DNA from: Clavaria fumosa
Lineage: Eukaryota; Basidiomycota; Agaricomycetes; Agaricales; Clavariaceae
Assembly: GCA_951802425.1 (NCBI GenBank)
Contig: OX637805.1
Coordinates: 1,178,001-1,242,000 of the forward strand
Direction: 5' to 3'
DNA: 64,000 nt
Position 1 is the first letter of the stretch. Each line of letters begins with the position of its first letter. Positions 24,699 to 35,500 of this stretch are shown one piece after another. The notes beneath the pieces were generated by a model that was not told where the DNA came from, did not search any database, and saw nothing but the letters and a program-made list of their open reading frames with translations. The translations under genes and the position numbers were made by a program.

Positions 24699-26324
24699 TT
24701 ACCTTACCCATACCCTTTCACCTTTCCACATGCCATTCTTCACTGCTGTCGCCAGTGCCCAGGCCGCATCGCCTGCTGGGTCATCTACAACTTCAATGTT
24801 CATGAAAATATGGCCTCTACTTCGCAACTCATCCAATACCATTTGTCTGTAATTTTTGATCCCGAAGAGTGATCCGCCTAAGCAGAGCAGGCTCTCGCTC
24901 GCCCGTATCGCACGGGTGCTTGAGGAGCGATTCTCTGGCGACAAGAGAAGTGTAGTTGCCTGCGAGGCGAGCGCTCGTGCGCACGTTTGCAGCACAGACA
25001 ATGCGAGAGGATCGCCGTCCTCAAATGCAGCCTTAAAGACGAATGGACAGAGTTTGGAAAGACGCTCCTCGCGCGACAAACGATGGTATGACAGTTCATG
25101 CCTGGAGTACGTCTGCGTGTAATCGTATGCGTAGGATCGATTGAACTCGGGCGCATGTAGAGCAGCGGGCAGCTCGAGCGGACGTTGGACTCTGAAGAAG
25201 CGGAGCACCTTCTCCTTGAGTGATCCAACGGTCCTCTTACTCGTTCCCGGCATATGAGGACTCTTCTCCTTGAGTGATCCAACGGTCCTCTTACTCGTTC
25301 CCGGCACATGAGGACTCTTCTCCTTGAGTGATCCAACGGTCCTCTTCCTCGTTCCCGACACATGAGGACTCTCCTCCTTGTTGCCATCGGCACTGTCCTC
25401 CTCGCCGCCATCGACACTGTCCTCCTCGCCGCCATCGACACTGTCCTCGTCGCCGTCGACACTGTCCTCCTCCTCGTCATCGACACTGTCCTCCTTGTCG
25501 TCATCGACACTGTCCTCCTCGTCGCCATCAGCACTATCCTCCCCGTCGCCATCGACACTGTCCTCCCCGTCGCCATCGACACCGTCCTCCTCGTCGCCAT
25601 CGACATTGTCCTCCTCGTCGCCATCGACATGTTTAGCGTCATCCTCGCCTGTGAAACCCGTGACGGACATCTGATCATGCTCAAGCATGATACGGCGGAC
25701 AGCCTCGCGGCCAACATCGCGGCCACTGCCCTCGTCCCCTAGCATCCAACCCCACCCGCCGACTCTACCCCGTTCCTCAATCCAGTGACCGACTGCCTCA
25801 AATGCATAGCAGACCGACCCAGTTCCAGCGATTAGCACGAGCGCAGTGGGGGGGGGAGAGTTCAATACACGAGTAGGACGGGGCAGCGCGTTTGAGGCCT
25901 TGCGCAAGCTACTACGAAAACGGAGGAACGATAGCGCCAGCAAGTGTGCGTCATTTGTGATGGCGATGCGTTCACTGGAAGGTTGTGGAAGACCCAGGAG
26001 GCGCTCTACGGGCCCGATGAGCGCAGCCACAACTGCAGGTGAGCCGCCACCTGCGATGCCGAGCCACGCAGCTGCGATCGGCCGAGACGACAAGGCTGAC
26101 GAAAGATCGTCCGGATCAATGATATGCGGTTCAGAATCATCAGAGATGCAAGATTCTAGTGCTGATGCGACGGCTTTTCGGACGGACGTCAAGAAGGCGT
26201 CTGTACCTAGATACGCGTAGTTGCTAGCTCCAGAATACCCACGACCGACGATCTTCCCTGAAGCGTCAGCGATGACGCATGTTGTCTTAGTGCCACCGCA
26301 ATCGACACCGAGGAAGAAGGACAT
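24699..26324 (-). CDS. N-acetylglucosamine kinase (BadF/BadG family) with acidic repeat insert
   Basis: Phosphorylates GlcNAc, feeding salvaged chitin sugar into the hexosamine pathway. Single exon, 541 aa from the start MSFFLGVDCGGTKT at 26324 (an upstream in-frame ATG at 26366 would add 14 basic residues). The sugar-kinase fold is clear: phosphate-1 loop FLGVDCGGTKTTCVIADASG, AWLGIAGGGSP, the phosphate-2 loop VLIAGTGSVCYAFE, WGWMLGDEGSGRDVGREAV, and the adenosine motif CLGGSLFG near the C-terminus. Between about residues 230 and 371 the enzyme is interrupted by two tandem-repeat blocks: about eleven acidic 8-residue units (DGDEEDSV type), then three 18-residue basic units. Human NAGK has 344 residues, so the insert explains most of the extra length. 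It lies in a loop between the two lobes and the frame is intact, so activity is plausible. Confidence 0.85.
   Translation of the reverse strand: MSFFLGVDCGGTKTTCVIADASGKIVGRGYSGASNYAYLGTDAFLTSVRKAVASALESCISDDSEPHIIDPDDLSSALSSRPIAAAWLGIAGGGSPAVVAALIGPVERLLGLPQPSSERIAITNDAHLLALSFLRFRSSLRKASNALPRPTRVLNSPPPTALVLIAGTGSVCYAFEAVGHWIEERGRVGGWGWMLGDEGSGRDVGREAVRRIMLEHDQMSVTGFTGEDDAKHVDGDEEDNVDGDEEDGVDGDGEDSVDGDGEDSADGDEEDSVDDDKEDSVDDEEEDSVDGDEDSVDGGEEDSVDGGEEDSADGNKEESPHVSGTRKRTVGSLKEKSPHVPGTSKRTVGSLKEKSPHMPGTSKRTVGSLKEKVLRFFRVQRPLELPAALHAPEFNRSYAYDYTQTYSRHELSYHRLSREERLSKLCPFVFKAAFEDGDPLALSVLQTCARALASQATTLLLSPENRSSSTRAIRASESLLCLGGSLFGIKNYRQMVLDELRSRGHIFMNIEVVDDPAGDAAWALATAVKNGMWKGERVWVR
25212..25373. 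repeat. 54-bp coding minisatellite, three copies
   Basis: Three nearly perfect units of exactly 54 bp starting at 25212, 25266 and 25320 inside the GlcNAc kinase gene. Each encodes 18 residues containing SPH(M/V)PGTSKRTVGSLKEK on the minus strand. The period is a multiple of three, so copy-number change keeps the frame. Confidence 0.95.
25374..25634. repeat. 24-bp coding minisatellite, about eleven copies
   Basis: Tandem units of about 24 bp encoding Asp/Glu-rich octapeptides (DGDEEDSV and variants) in the GlcNAc kinase on the minus strand. The plus strand of the repeat is open in all three frames, which produces misleading antisense ORFs at 25328-25742. Confidence 0.95.
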
Positions 26325-27051
26325 CTTCACCTTGCTCTTGCGACGTCTCCAACTGAACGCTGACACATTATGTAATTATGAATCTGCATTCAACAAGCGG
26401 TCGTCGCTGATGGCGCCTCCAAACACCTTGCTCTACTACTTATAGTGTCCTTATGACTTATGTGCTCTCGTACCATCTGCATTTACTGCACAGTATGGTG
26501 TATTACAAATAATAAAATCCAGACTAATCTGGAGTGTTCTCGCTCTACCCACACCACGAACTCAAGCGTTCCCCCCCTCGCCCGACGCACTCTCCATTCC
26601 GTTGTTACCTTCCGTCTGCGAACCATTCCCACTCAATTTACCGTTCTTCCTTTCCCTCAATTTCGATCCCGAGGCACGCTGGTTGCTGTTTCCGTTACCT
26701 GAGGGAGATGCTTTTGTACGACCAGGGGCTGGTTTGGGAATGAATGGTCACAAGCACAGCCACTTCAAACCTCGGTAAATAATGGTTAAAGCACTCGACA
26801 GGGAATGCTACGGGAGGGTACAGAAAGGTGAATAGTGGGAACTAGTTAATCATACAGCTAAACAACAGTGACGACTTATGCGGACAATGAGATTAACAGT
26901 ATGAACAGCATAAGCTCAAGCAAATTTCCACCAATGATTGATTGGGACTGAGAACCAAAGAGTTACAAGCAACGCGGATTGCTGACAAATATGAGCGTTG
27001 GAGACCTTGCTAGAGCAAGGTAATTTGGTCACACAACTACCAACTTGACTC
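26325..27051. other. Divergent intergenic region GlcNAc kinase / RPC19
   Basis: About 730 bp between two divergent starts, presumably a shared promoter region. No gene or repeat seen; plus-strand frames near 26460-26740 lack motifs. Confidence 0.4.
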
Positions 27052-27661
27052 ATGAGTAACGATACTCCGAAAATCAGAATAGTAAGACGTCTTGTCATGT
27101 CGTTCATGGAACGGCAACGGGGGGTTGAAAAACTCTGCTTCCAGATGAAGGGCGCGGAGCCCGACCTATCCGCCGCGACGTACCAGATCTTCGACGAGTC
27201 GCACACCTTGGGGAACGCCCTGCGTTGGATGCTCATGAAAAAGTGTGTCGTGTAGTTCCAGGCCTCCCGCTGTCGAATCCAAGCTTAGATTCTTTTTCCC
27301 TCGTGCCTGCTGCAACGAACTAAGCCCTAAGGTCGAGTTTTGCGGTTACAGGCATGTGCACACCATCTCTAATGTCGCTGCTGACTCCCTATGCCCGTTT
27401 CCAGCGTCCCGCATCCTTCAGACAACTTAATCCAAGTGCGAATCCAGATGTACGGTGCGCCTTGCCCCCCCCCCCCCCCGTTCTCGGAGACGAGACAACG
27501 AAAACTGGTGTGAATCACGGACTGCAACAGACCATCTGTCGTCGCTGACTGCGCTCCTGACCGCGCTCGACAACCTGGAGTCACTATTCCAGGTTATAGA
27601 TGAACAGTACAACGAAAGCCTGAACATGGGTGCCTATGAGATATGGGAAGAGAAGAGCTGA
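27052..27661 (+). CDS. RPC19: RNA polymerase I/III subunit AC19
   Basis: Alpha-like subunit shared by RNA polymerases I and III, pairing with AC40 (nucleus). Five exons: 27052-27081, 27145-27242, 27325-27351, 27405-27454 and 27531-27661; 336 nt, 111 aa. Reading: MSNDTPKIRI, then FDESHTLGNALRWMLMKNPK (the alpha-motif helix), VEFCGYSVPHPSDNLIQVRI, and a C-terminal helix SLTALLTALDNLESLF. Intron 1 (GTAAGA donor) must be removed to give the compact N-terminus; leaving it in keeps a longer open frame, which is a trap for ORF callers. Intron 3 appears to start with GC rather than GT (AG|GCATGT). Intron 4 holds a run of about 17 C. Confidence 0.9.
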
Positions 27662-28030
27662 TGTTGTGATCGCCGTTCTGAATCTTCACGATGGCGAGTC
27701 GGCGACTGTCGTCCGTGGTGGCTGTCACCCGCGTTTCCTTCATTATAGCTGACTGTCGGCCGCTAGCTGCTCTAGTGACCTTCCATGACTGCTAACCCCT
27801 TTTACAATTGCTTGCAATTTGTTTTCTGCTGTCTTGCCAAGGTATGGCACACAAATGGCTGTAAAATCAGTCAGCCACATGTCTTAGAGTGTGTTCGGCA
27901 CAAGTTTTTTGTGTGAAAATGTCAGCCAAGAAAAAAATTGAGATCCCAAAATCCCAAATGAAGAGAGTGTGTCTTTGGTGTCTCTACTACAATCTGAGAT
28001 TGAGATACAAGATAGAAATTCTCCTGCCAA
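27662..28030. other. Intergenic flank of the transposon cluster
   Basis: About 370 bp of AT-rich sequence between RPC19 and the truncated left end of element K. No gene recognised. Confidence 0.4.
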
Positions 28031-28114
28031 AAAATGTATAGAAGTCATGCCCAAGGATGGCCTTGTGGGATTGGATCTTTCCTAGCAGGAAATGGATCCA
28101 CTCACAATGGTCAC
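28031..28114 (-). mobile_element. Element K, left fragment (protease end)
   Basis: On the minus strand this short stretch reads on from the protease of element K (56703-56911): the reading ..ELLVRIGDHCEWIHFLLG.. spans the junction once F and one copy of the CAATC duplication are removed, and it is followed by KAILGHD. This matches the protease tail of element D. K is truncated near 28031; no RT is left. Confidence 0.85.
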
Positions 28115-28119
28115 CAATC

Positions 28120-29439
28120 TGTCAGGACCCATCCATTTTTCTTCAACCTAACAACTCTATCACCACTCATGGACCTCCCAACATTCCCCTACCACCTCGC
28201 GAACCCCCCTACACTCTTCCGAAACCCGCTACCAACTTCCGAACACCTCTTGGGCCTCCATCATCTCCTCACGACACTCGCGACCATACTGCCATACTCG
28301 CATCACCTCCCACCACCTCACCTTATGCATACCCACCGCCGAACCCACTATTAGATGCTCAACACGCTCTTACACGACTTCTGCAGTGGCACGTGACTTG
28401 CCGCACGGCACACCGGCACTACTTGCGTTACTCGCATTACCAGCATTACTCATGTGACACACCGCCCAAGGACTGCCCAAGGTCACCTGCCTCACCAGCG
28501 CTGTCCACGTGACTGCTTGCCTGACCTCGCAACCTTAACGATGAAACGCGCCACTGGCGGTCAAGCTGTGTATCCTTTCAAATTATGTTCTCCCTTCTTC
28601 TTCTCAGTCATCTATAACTGCATTAGCCTTGGACCAAGCACCTCTGCTCAGTCGTAGTTACACATATGCTTATTTAGTTAGGTTGCGACCCATGACCGGT
28701 CATGTCCGCGACCTTACCTATGCTTAGTTTACCCCTTGCGACCTTAGTAGAACACGTGCACGGTCACTCTACGACTAGTTATACCCTGTACTAGTCACCT
28801 GGCACTTTCTGTACTTTCCCTTTCTTGTCATACTCTCTGTACATACATATATATAAGTCTCGCATGTACTTACTGTACTCCAGACTTGATATTGATGCAT
28901 TATTGGTTTAAGCTTGAGGCCCGACACCTTCTGAGCTTCGAACCAAGTGCGATTGATAGTGCTTGTCTCACTTGGTGACCAGATCACACCAAGACCCACT
29001 CTGCTTTTCTTCTACTTCATTCTTGGCACTTGTGCGACTCGCACCACCTAAATATTCTCTCCTATTCATCTTGGTATTGATCTTTGGAACCCAACAGGTT
29101 CTCTTATCAATCGGCAAAGTCATCACCTTCAGCCGACCCATTCTTGACATCGTCGCGACCTCACGCGACTCCTCTCTATCGTCTATTTCTCCCATTTTGT
29201 CTGTTTCTCTCTCATGCTTCGTTGATCAACATCACGACCTCCTCAGCAACCTCCTCACTTGCCTTTTCTCTTTTATGCTCTGTCTTCCGATGTCGCGACC
29301 TTCCTAACGTATCAATGACCTTCTGGGACTGAGTATTTTCGACTGTACTCGACAGTTGATTGGTTTTAGCGAGTTTGCAAGACCAGTCACCAATGAGTTG
29401 ATATTTGGTATTACTTGCGAGATGGGACAGGCCCTAACA
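28120..29439 (+). repeat. F 5' LTR
   Basis: 1320 bp, TG...CA. A TATA-like stretch (ATACATATATATAAGTCTCG) lies near 28842-28861, and pyrimidine-rich sequence with repeated CGCGACCT motifs fills the downstream half. Near-identical to the LTR at 55377 (1321 bp) and related to those at 49122 and 60258. Confidence 0.95.
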
Positions 29440-29493
29440 TAATATCAAGTCTCCCCCTTGCCCCACCACTCAACACCCGGATAGCACCCTATT

Positions 29494-29850
29494 ATGTCTT
29501 CCAGTCATACTCCTCCCCAACCAACCACTCATCACTTCCAGACATGCACAGGTAGCCGCGCGATCACTCCAATGATTTTGGAGACTACTCGCGAGCCGCC
29601 TACCACTGTTCAAGAGCGACCCGCGTCCATCGTTCAATCACAGCCTGAAGAATCTGCCCAAATCGCACCTAGTCACGCCTCGTCCCCGCGTGAAGAGGCC
29701 GAGTCCCTTGTGGAGCAGCTCGGCTACCTGCGCTTCGACTGCCCTCACCACCGCACCTACCAAATCCTTAACAATACTCGCCGCCAATATGAAACCGGAA
29801 CTCTCAATGAAGAACTAGCATATCTCATTGAGACGATGAATCTCTATGAG
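29494..29850 (+). pseudogene. F gag, N-terminal part (cut by element E)
   Basis: Opens MSSSHTPPQPTTHHF about 55 bp after the 5' LTR and includes LVEQLGYLRFDCPHHRTYQI. It breaks at MNLYE where E begins; the reading frame resumes at 46358 (ALV*LTDGF) on the other side of E. Confidence 0.85.
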
Positions 29851-32796
29851 TGTCAACAACAGTCGAATTGACTCTCGGCTGTTTGAGGAACTCGGGTGAG
29901 GGTCAGTCGAACGAGAGCAAGAATGTCGCGGCGACATCACGTGACCCTCAAAAGTCGTGGACACATGAGCTGTCACATGATCAGTATGTCACGAGAATTC
30001 ACGTGACCACCACCGACAGTACGGCCCAAATATGTGATGGCACATCAAGCAGGATGCCATCACCCTGTCAATGGGCTGACACCTGACATCGCTGTTATGG
30101 ATCTGGTACTGGGTGCAGTCAGAAATGAGTCACTGAGAGTCATAATGACTCAGACAGGTCCTCAATTCCTCATGCAGTTGGTCTACAGGATTAGTAGATC
30201 ATCCAGTTCCATACCTTCCTGCTAACAGTATTGGAACCAACACTGCTAGCAAGGCATTGCTTTGGGCAGATATTATTATTATTAGTAACCTAAGTCACAA
30301 CATCCCATGGGCTTAGCCATTGACCCCCATAGTCTGCCTCAACCTGGTATCACTCCACAGGCTGACACTATGGCTCAATGACTGACCACTCCATAGGTAT
30401 TGTACACTTAAGCCAAATCAACATAGATAGGTCAAAAATCGAATGGTGAATAACTAGCTAACCAGTGAAGGGAGAATTAAGCTAAAGAGTTCATGAGACT
30501 CTCCTGGCTTTGTAGACCATTCTAGCTCTATAAACCTTCTCTCAATTCTCAATACTTGGCTAGTTATTCACTACTTACTCTGATGAATACATTGATACAT
30601 TGTACAGTAGAGTACCTTGTACCCTATACCAAAATATTCATATCTCGTTCAATACTTACCACGCCGAGGGGAGCCGGCACAGGGCGGCTCGTCCGAAGTC
30701 TGGGTACCTTTGGGTACCCAGATCATTTGACTAGACTAAGTCCTTAGTCGGTAGATACTACATTTAGCTTAACTAGACCCTGTCCTTAGTTTAGCTAAAT
30801 ATGTCCTTAGCTCCATGGGGAGCTAGACTCAGACTTAGTCCTCTTAGAGGATAGTGTAATCGATGTATGGGTAGGTAATGATGCCTAGAACGCGAGGTTC
30901 TGTCGGCTACTTATACTCAAATTTGCATATCTACTACATTTGGAAAGATTCAACATAGCTCCTTAACTAGTAATTCTAACATACCGTTTAAGGACTCTAA
31001 ATTAAGGAAAATTCACTGGCTTTACATATCAGGCAAAATCATAATTATATCTCATGTCTTCATTGAGATATTCCTTCTCGAAGGTTCTACATATAATCAA
31101 AATGAGTCATGATGACTCATTTCTTGGGTTCCGGTCATCGGGGATTGTGGGAAGGACCCCACGATTACCCCCGATCGCTTCTACGACGTTCCGCGACTTT
31201 CCGCAACTTTCTGCGACGTTCCTGGCCTTGATCGCGTCATTATCTCATCTATACTTCCTCTGTTTCCTCTTATCTCCCCCAGACTAGTCATAATTAAGCG
31301 TACTAACCCTATTTAGCATGTGCTTCAGCTGTATTCTATGCCAAATACATGCTAGTAACACCCTAGTACAAAGGAAGACAAGGGGAGGGCTGAGGGACTG
31401 CGCACAAAGGTTGCGAGTGCACAGTCTGCTTGTGAGGATGACTAGTCCATATCTGGAAGAGCGGCAGCATCGGCCATCACTGCTGATCGCTGCCCTCACC
31501 ACCGTGAGAACTGGGCCGAACTGTTGGTCCTCGATCACTCAATCGAGGTCCAATCATGATCGGGACAATGCCAGAGTGGTGCCAAACTCGCACCAGCGAG
31601 TTCGCAACCCTGTAGCTCAGCCGCAAGTGCTCCACGTCTCTTGTAAACTCGCGGGTATGACCTTACAGACCTTCCCGACATTCCTGTCTGTTCAGACCTT
31701 CCATTTAAAACCTCCCTTTAGCGCTATTTTAGTAATACTAGAGTATGGCCTAAACAGCAGTAGAACCAGCCTGAGCGAGTGAACAACGGTTACTTCCTTT
31801 TGCTTTTATGCATATAGGGGTAAACGAGCAGTGGGAATTCAATGGTAAAAACCGTTTGTTTGTGCGGTTCTTCGTCCCTGCTGTAGAACCATTTCTTTCC
31901 GTCCTAGTACCACTTTCCATAGCTTATGCCATACTGGGAGTAAGTTTACATGGGTGAGTAGTACAGTATGGGTAAAGGACCTAGAAAGAGCATAGGAATG
32001 TATTGAAGAGACACATAACTGCCTGGATCATCTGTTCAAGGGGCTAAGTACTACAGGTACTCAAGTACCCTAACAATCGCCCATCAAGCGACCATCCCTA
32101 ACACAACCTTGTTCTCTCCTGCGCCCCACCTCTACCGCTATCCCGTCCCCTTGGTGTCCCCATCTCCTTCCCACGATGGCTTCCTGTTCCCCTGGTGCCC
32201 TTATACTGCTATCCCGTTCCCCCACCGACTGACGCTTCCCTTCTTGGGATCATGACGACTTCGCAATCGTTGCCCGGATACTTTCATTTCCTCCCTACCA
32301 TCGCTCCCATTGTATGTCTTCTCTAACTACCTTGTACTAATATCGTTCCTATGGTCTTGGACTCCAGTATATATATGAGTAGACACTTAGCATGTATTCC
32401 CTAGACTTTGATATTCTCCAGAAATCGCCTCTTTCTACCTCCTTGTTGAGCCTTTACATCAGCTATCCATGTGACCCTCGCGATCTTGCTGCGACCTCAC
32501 TGCGACCTTTGAGCTCCAGATTTAGGATCGACCGTGACAAAGAAGAATATGTGATAGAGAGTAACAACCTAAGGAGGGGTTGTTACTTGCATGGCTACTT
32601 TATATACGTACAAAGGTATGAGTCATGGTGAGTCACAATAAGAGAGAACCGACACGTGTGGACAGCAAGGCGCAGCATGAGTCATAGTGATAGGATAGAA
32701 GGGGGGAGAGCATGTGGCATGTGATAGGTGAGGGGGAAGGGCGTATGCATGGTGTGAAGAGTGGAAAAAGGGGGGTGATGTGGTGAAAATCTAACA
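29851..32796 (-). repeat. E 3' LTR, split by insert X
   Basis: The parts 29851-29923 and 32545-32796 together match the E 5' LTR at 46028-46352. The join is seamless once X and one AAGAA duplication are removed. It contains an inverted pair GTAACAACC...GGTTGTTAC (32560-32586) that could form a hairpin. Confidence 0.88.
29924..32539. mobile_element. Insert X: 2.6-kb non-coding element in the E LTR
   Basis: Begins TGTCGCGGCG and ends ACCGTGACA, with a perfect 5-bp duplication AAGAA (29919-29923 and 32540-32544); the empty site is seen in the other E LTR at 46095-46105. No ORF with recognisable content. The last 200 bp (TATATATATGAG near 32365, then CGCGACCT-like motifs) look like an LTR 3' half, so X may be a very large solo LTR or a non-coding LTR element. 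The TAGACT/AGTCCTTAG-rich stretch at 30720-30850 is locally palindromic. Confidence 0.8.
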
Positions 32797-32834
32797 TAAT
32801 CCCCTCCCAGTGGTCCGGCGTCTCGACAGGCCCG

Positions 32835-33602
32835 CTAGGCCTCCAGGCTCTCTTGGTGTTTGCGCGGTTGCGGTTCGGTTGGTGGCTCGAGTTCGGTGGG
32901 GGGGTTGATACTCGTGTCACGTGTATTGGGCACAAGAGGGTGTTCGTAGGCATCGGTGGGGACAATCCATGGGGCCATCACGTCGGTGGTGATGGGTATG
33001 ACCCAGGGAGGGCCTGTGCGGCTATGGTGTATGGCCCACTCTTCTTGCAAGATGGGTTCGGGTGGTAATGGAATCTCGAATCGTAATCTTGTGCTCTGGG
33101 AATTGAGCCATATTTCAACGAGGACAGGGGAAGCGCAGAGGATGCGCCGTTGTTGTTCGAACTGCAGTCCCCGCAGTTCGGTCCACATTGCGCGGCTGAA
33201 ACTCACACTGAGCTGCTCAGCCATCCTACGGAGCCAGACGTCGTCTTTGGGCTCCCGAAGTTCTCTGTTTTGTCAAAATTGCGGCATCCGCATAGGGGGG
33301 TCGTCAGTCATAAGCGGTGGGGGGTCCAATCCCAGCACTTGTCATGCATGGGGGATTCGTACTGCATCCAAGATGTGGTGCATACGGGCAGTTGTGCCGG
33401 GGGACGATGGTGGGCCTTTGAGTCTCGGTGGCGTGCCTCGTGGGTCAGGCCTGGGTTGCAGGTCAAGTGCGGGTCGTTGGCAGGTGGTCTCGGCAGGTGG
33501 CGGGTGCGGTAGGCGGTTCGGCCATCCCGCTGCTCGGCAGGCATAGTAGGGCGGTCCTGGGGTCCCGCAGTGTGGGGTCTGAGGAGTATGGTCGGGTGGC
33601 AT
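32835..33602 (-). pseudogene. E ORF3, third ORF downstream of pol
   Basis: On the sense strand of E, after the chromodomain stop. Starts MPPDHTPQTPHCGTPG; continues with PPSSPGTTARMHHILDAVRI, PPLMTDDPP, EPKDDVWLRRMAEQLSVSF and LRGLQFEQQRRILCASPVL; ends EPQPRKHQESLEA. Two in-frame TGA codons interrupt about 255 codons. Element H (63511-64000, plus) carries the same reading at the same place, so this is a conserved gene of the family and not a chance frame. No membrane span or signal peptide, so not an envelope protein. Function unknown. Confidence 0.75.
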
Positions 33603-34876
33603 GGTAGAGAGAAGGGAGGTGTTTACAAAAGAGGGGGAAAGGCATTCGGTGGGTGAAGTCGTTTGCAGTTTTTCTTTTTAAGTGCTCAACCCTGAATGTG
33701 TGATCATTCAGGCAAAAGACACCGTGAGAGAATGTGCCACCTCAGGGTGTTTTCGGTGAAAGTCCACAACGGCCTCAGCTGCGTCCTTCAGGTTTGTCCT
33801 CAGTTCCCATGTGTTGTCTTCATGGGGGTAGCTGGCCCATTTCACTAGGTATTGCAGTTTGCGCCTGTGCCTCCGGCTCTTTAGAACCTCTTCTACCTCA
33901 TGCTGTAGGTGGTCATCGATTAACTTGGGCAGTGGGCGCTCGTCTGGAGTTTGGTTAGGGAACTTTCCTTCCTTATACAGCGTGAGTAGTGCCTCGTTGA
34001 ATACCGGGTGGATCTTCCATGTGGCCAGTAGGTTGAGTCGGTAGGCGGCCGGTCCTACTTTCTCCATTACCACGAAGGGACCAACTCTTCTATCAGTGAG
34101 TTTCTCTGATGGTCGCTTGGTGTTCAGGTTAGTAGCATCCAACCAGACCAAGTTTCCCTTTTTGTAGTTGAGTGTTTTTTTGTTTTTATGTTTATCATAG
34201 GTGGTTTTCATGTATTGTGCGGCTTTCTCCATGGCCTTTTTGGCATTCTCTCTGGCTTTCTGTAATTTTGTGGCGAAGTCAGAGGCTTCCGGGGTGTGCG
34301 GCACATCAGGCAGGCTAATGTCACCCATACAAGGGTGAAAGCCATAGTTTAGAAAGAAAGGGCTGTACTTGGTGGCAGAGTGTTGTCGGTTGTTCAGGGC
34401 GAATTCCGTGGTGGGCAACCAGTCTGACCAATCGTCTTGCATGAAGTCGACATATGAGCACAGGTATATCTCTATTTCCTGGTTCATTCTTTCTGTTTGT
34501 CTGTCAGTTTGCGGGTGGTAGGCTGTACTCGGGTTTCCTTTTATGCCAATGATCTTATAGAACTCCTCCATGAAGTTCGAGACGAATTGGGATCCTCGGT
34601 CGCTTATCACCTTGCAGGGTACTCCATGGCTGTGAAGTACTCGGTCCCGTAGGATTTTTGCTGCCCCCAGTGCCGTGAGCTTCATGTCCGTGGCTTCCAG
34701 TAGGGTCATCTTTGTGAGTTTGTCGCATATCACAAGGATGGCATTATGTGTAGTGGATTTTGATAGCAGCCCGATAAGGTCCCAAGTGATGGTGTGCCAC
34801 GGGCAGGGCGGTATTGCATGCAGATGTAGGGGTGCGTGTCGCTTCATCCAGTCAGGTTTTGTCCTTTGACATTTCT

Positions 34877-35411
34877 TGTCAGGATCCATTACGTAAGCCA
34901 CCCTCACTGAACTCCATAACGCGCGAGGAACCCATCACCAGGAATCCGAACAGATTCCGCAGCGAGGAATCCGAATGGATTCTGTGGCCAGTGATAAGCG
35001 CCCATCATGTGCCCCACACCCACATTCCTCACGACTTCCCACGCTTTGCAATTCGTGATGGAGGCGGATCAGCAATGATCACTCTGACAGCTCCCATCAA
35101 ACAATCCACTCTAATCGGGACTAATCCAGACCCCTCCACAGTCAGCCAAGCCCATGCTAAGCATTTCTCTTGTCATTCTCCCCTTATCCGTACCTCACTG
35201 CTACCTTCCCTAATTGGCATCCCCTTTTCCCTATACTGCCTCCCCTATCCCGTGCGACTCAGTGCGTGTAGCCTCGTTCCCCATTTTATGACTCGTCCCC
35301 TACACAGCCCCTTCCCCTAGTATATATAGTGCTCTTGTAATGAGTGTAGTTCCCCACGTTGAAATCGAGTTACTTTCCCCCTTCCGCTATTGCTAGGGAC
35401 CTGGACTGACA
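34877..35411 (+). repeat. D 5' LTR
   Basis: 535 bp, TGTCAGGATCC...GGACTGACA, with a TATA-like box (CTAGTATATATAGTGCTC) at 35317-35334. It is 26 bp longer than the 3' copy, mainly because of a segment at about 34950-34980 flanked by short repeats of GGAATCCGAA. Confidence 0.95.
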
Positions 35412-35500
35412 CAATTTCAACGTCCACCCCTTGCTACCCTGACCCTGTCAACCCCCAGTCAGCCTAGCTTTCTCCTTTCTCCCTACCCCCTGCCCGTCGT

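Noticed and set aside
25328..25742. Long plus-strand open frames over the GlcNAc kinase repeats
   Set aside because: They are the antisense of tandem repeats whose unit length is a multiple of three, which keeps every frame open; no start context or motif.
27463..27479. Run of about 17 C
   Set aside because: Lies within an RPC19 intron; a simple homopolymer or possible assembly weak point, not a feature in itself.
28034..29332. ORFs within the F 5' LTR (and the same ones at 55426-56617)
   Set aside because: They arise from LTR sequence, recur in each LTR copy, differ in reading frame integrity between copies and have no protein features.
32560..32586. GTAACAACC...GGTTGTTAC as a terminal inverted repeat or LTR-LTR junction
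   Set aside because: Both E LTRs contain it internally once X is removed, so it is an internal hairpin of the LTR and not an element border.
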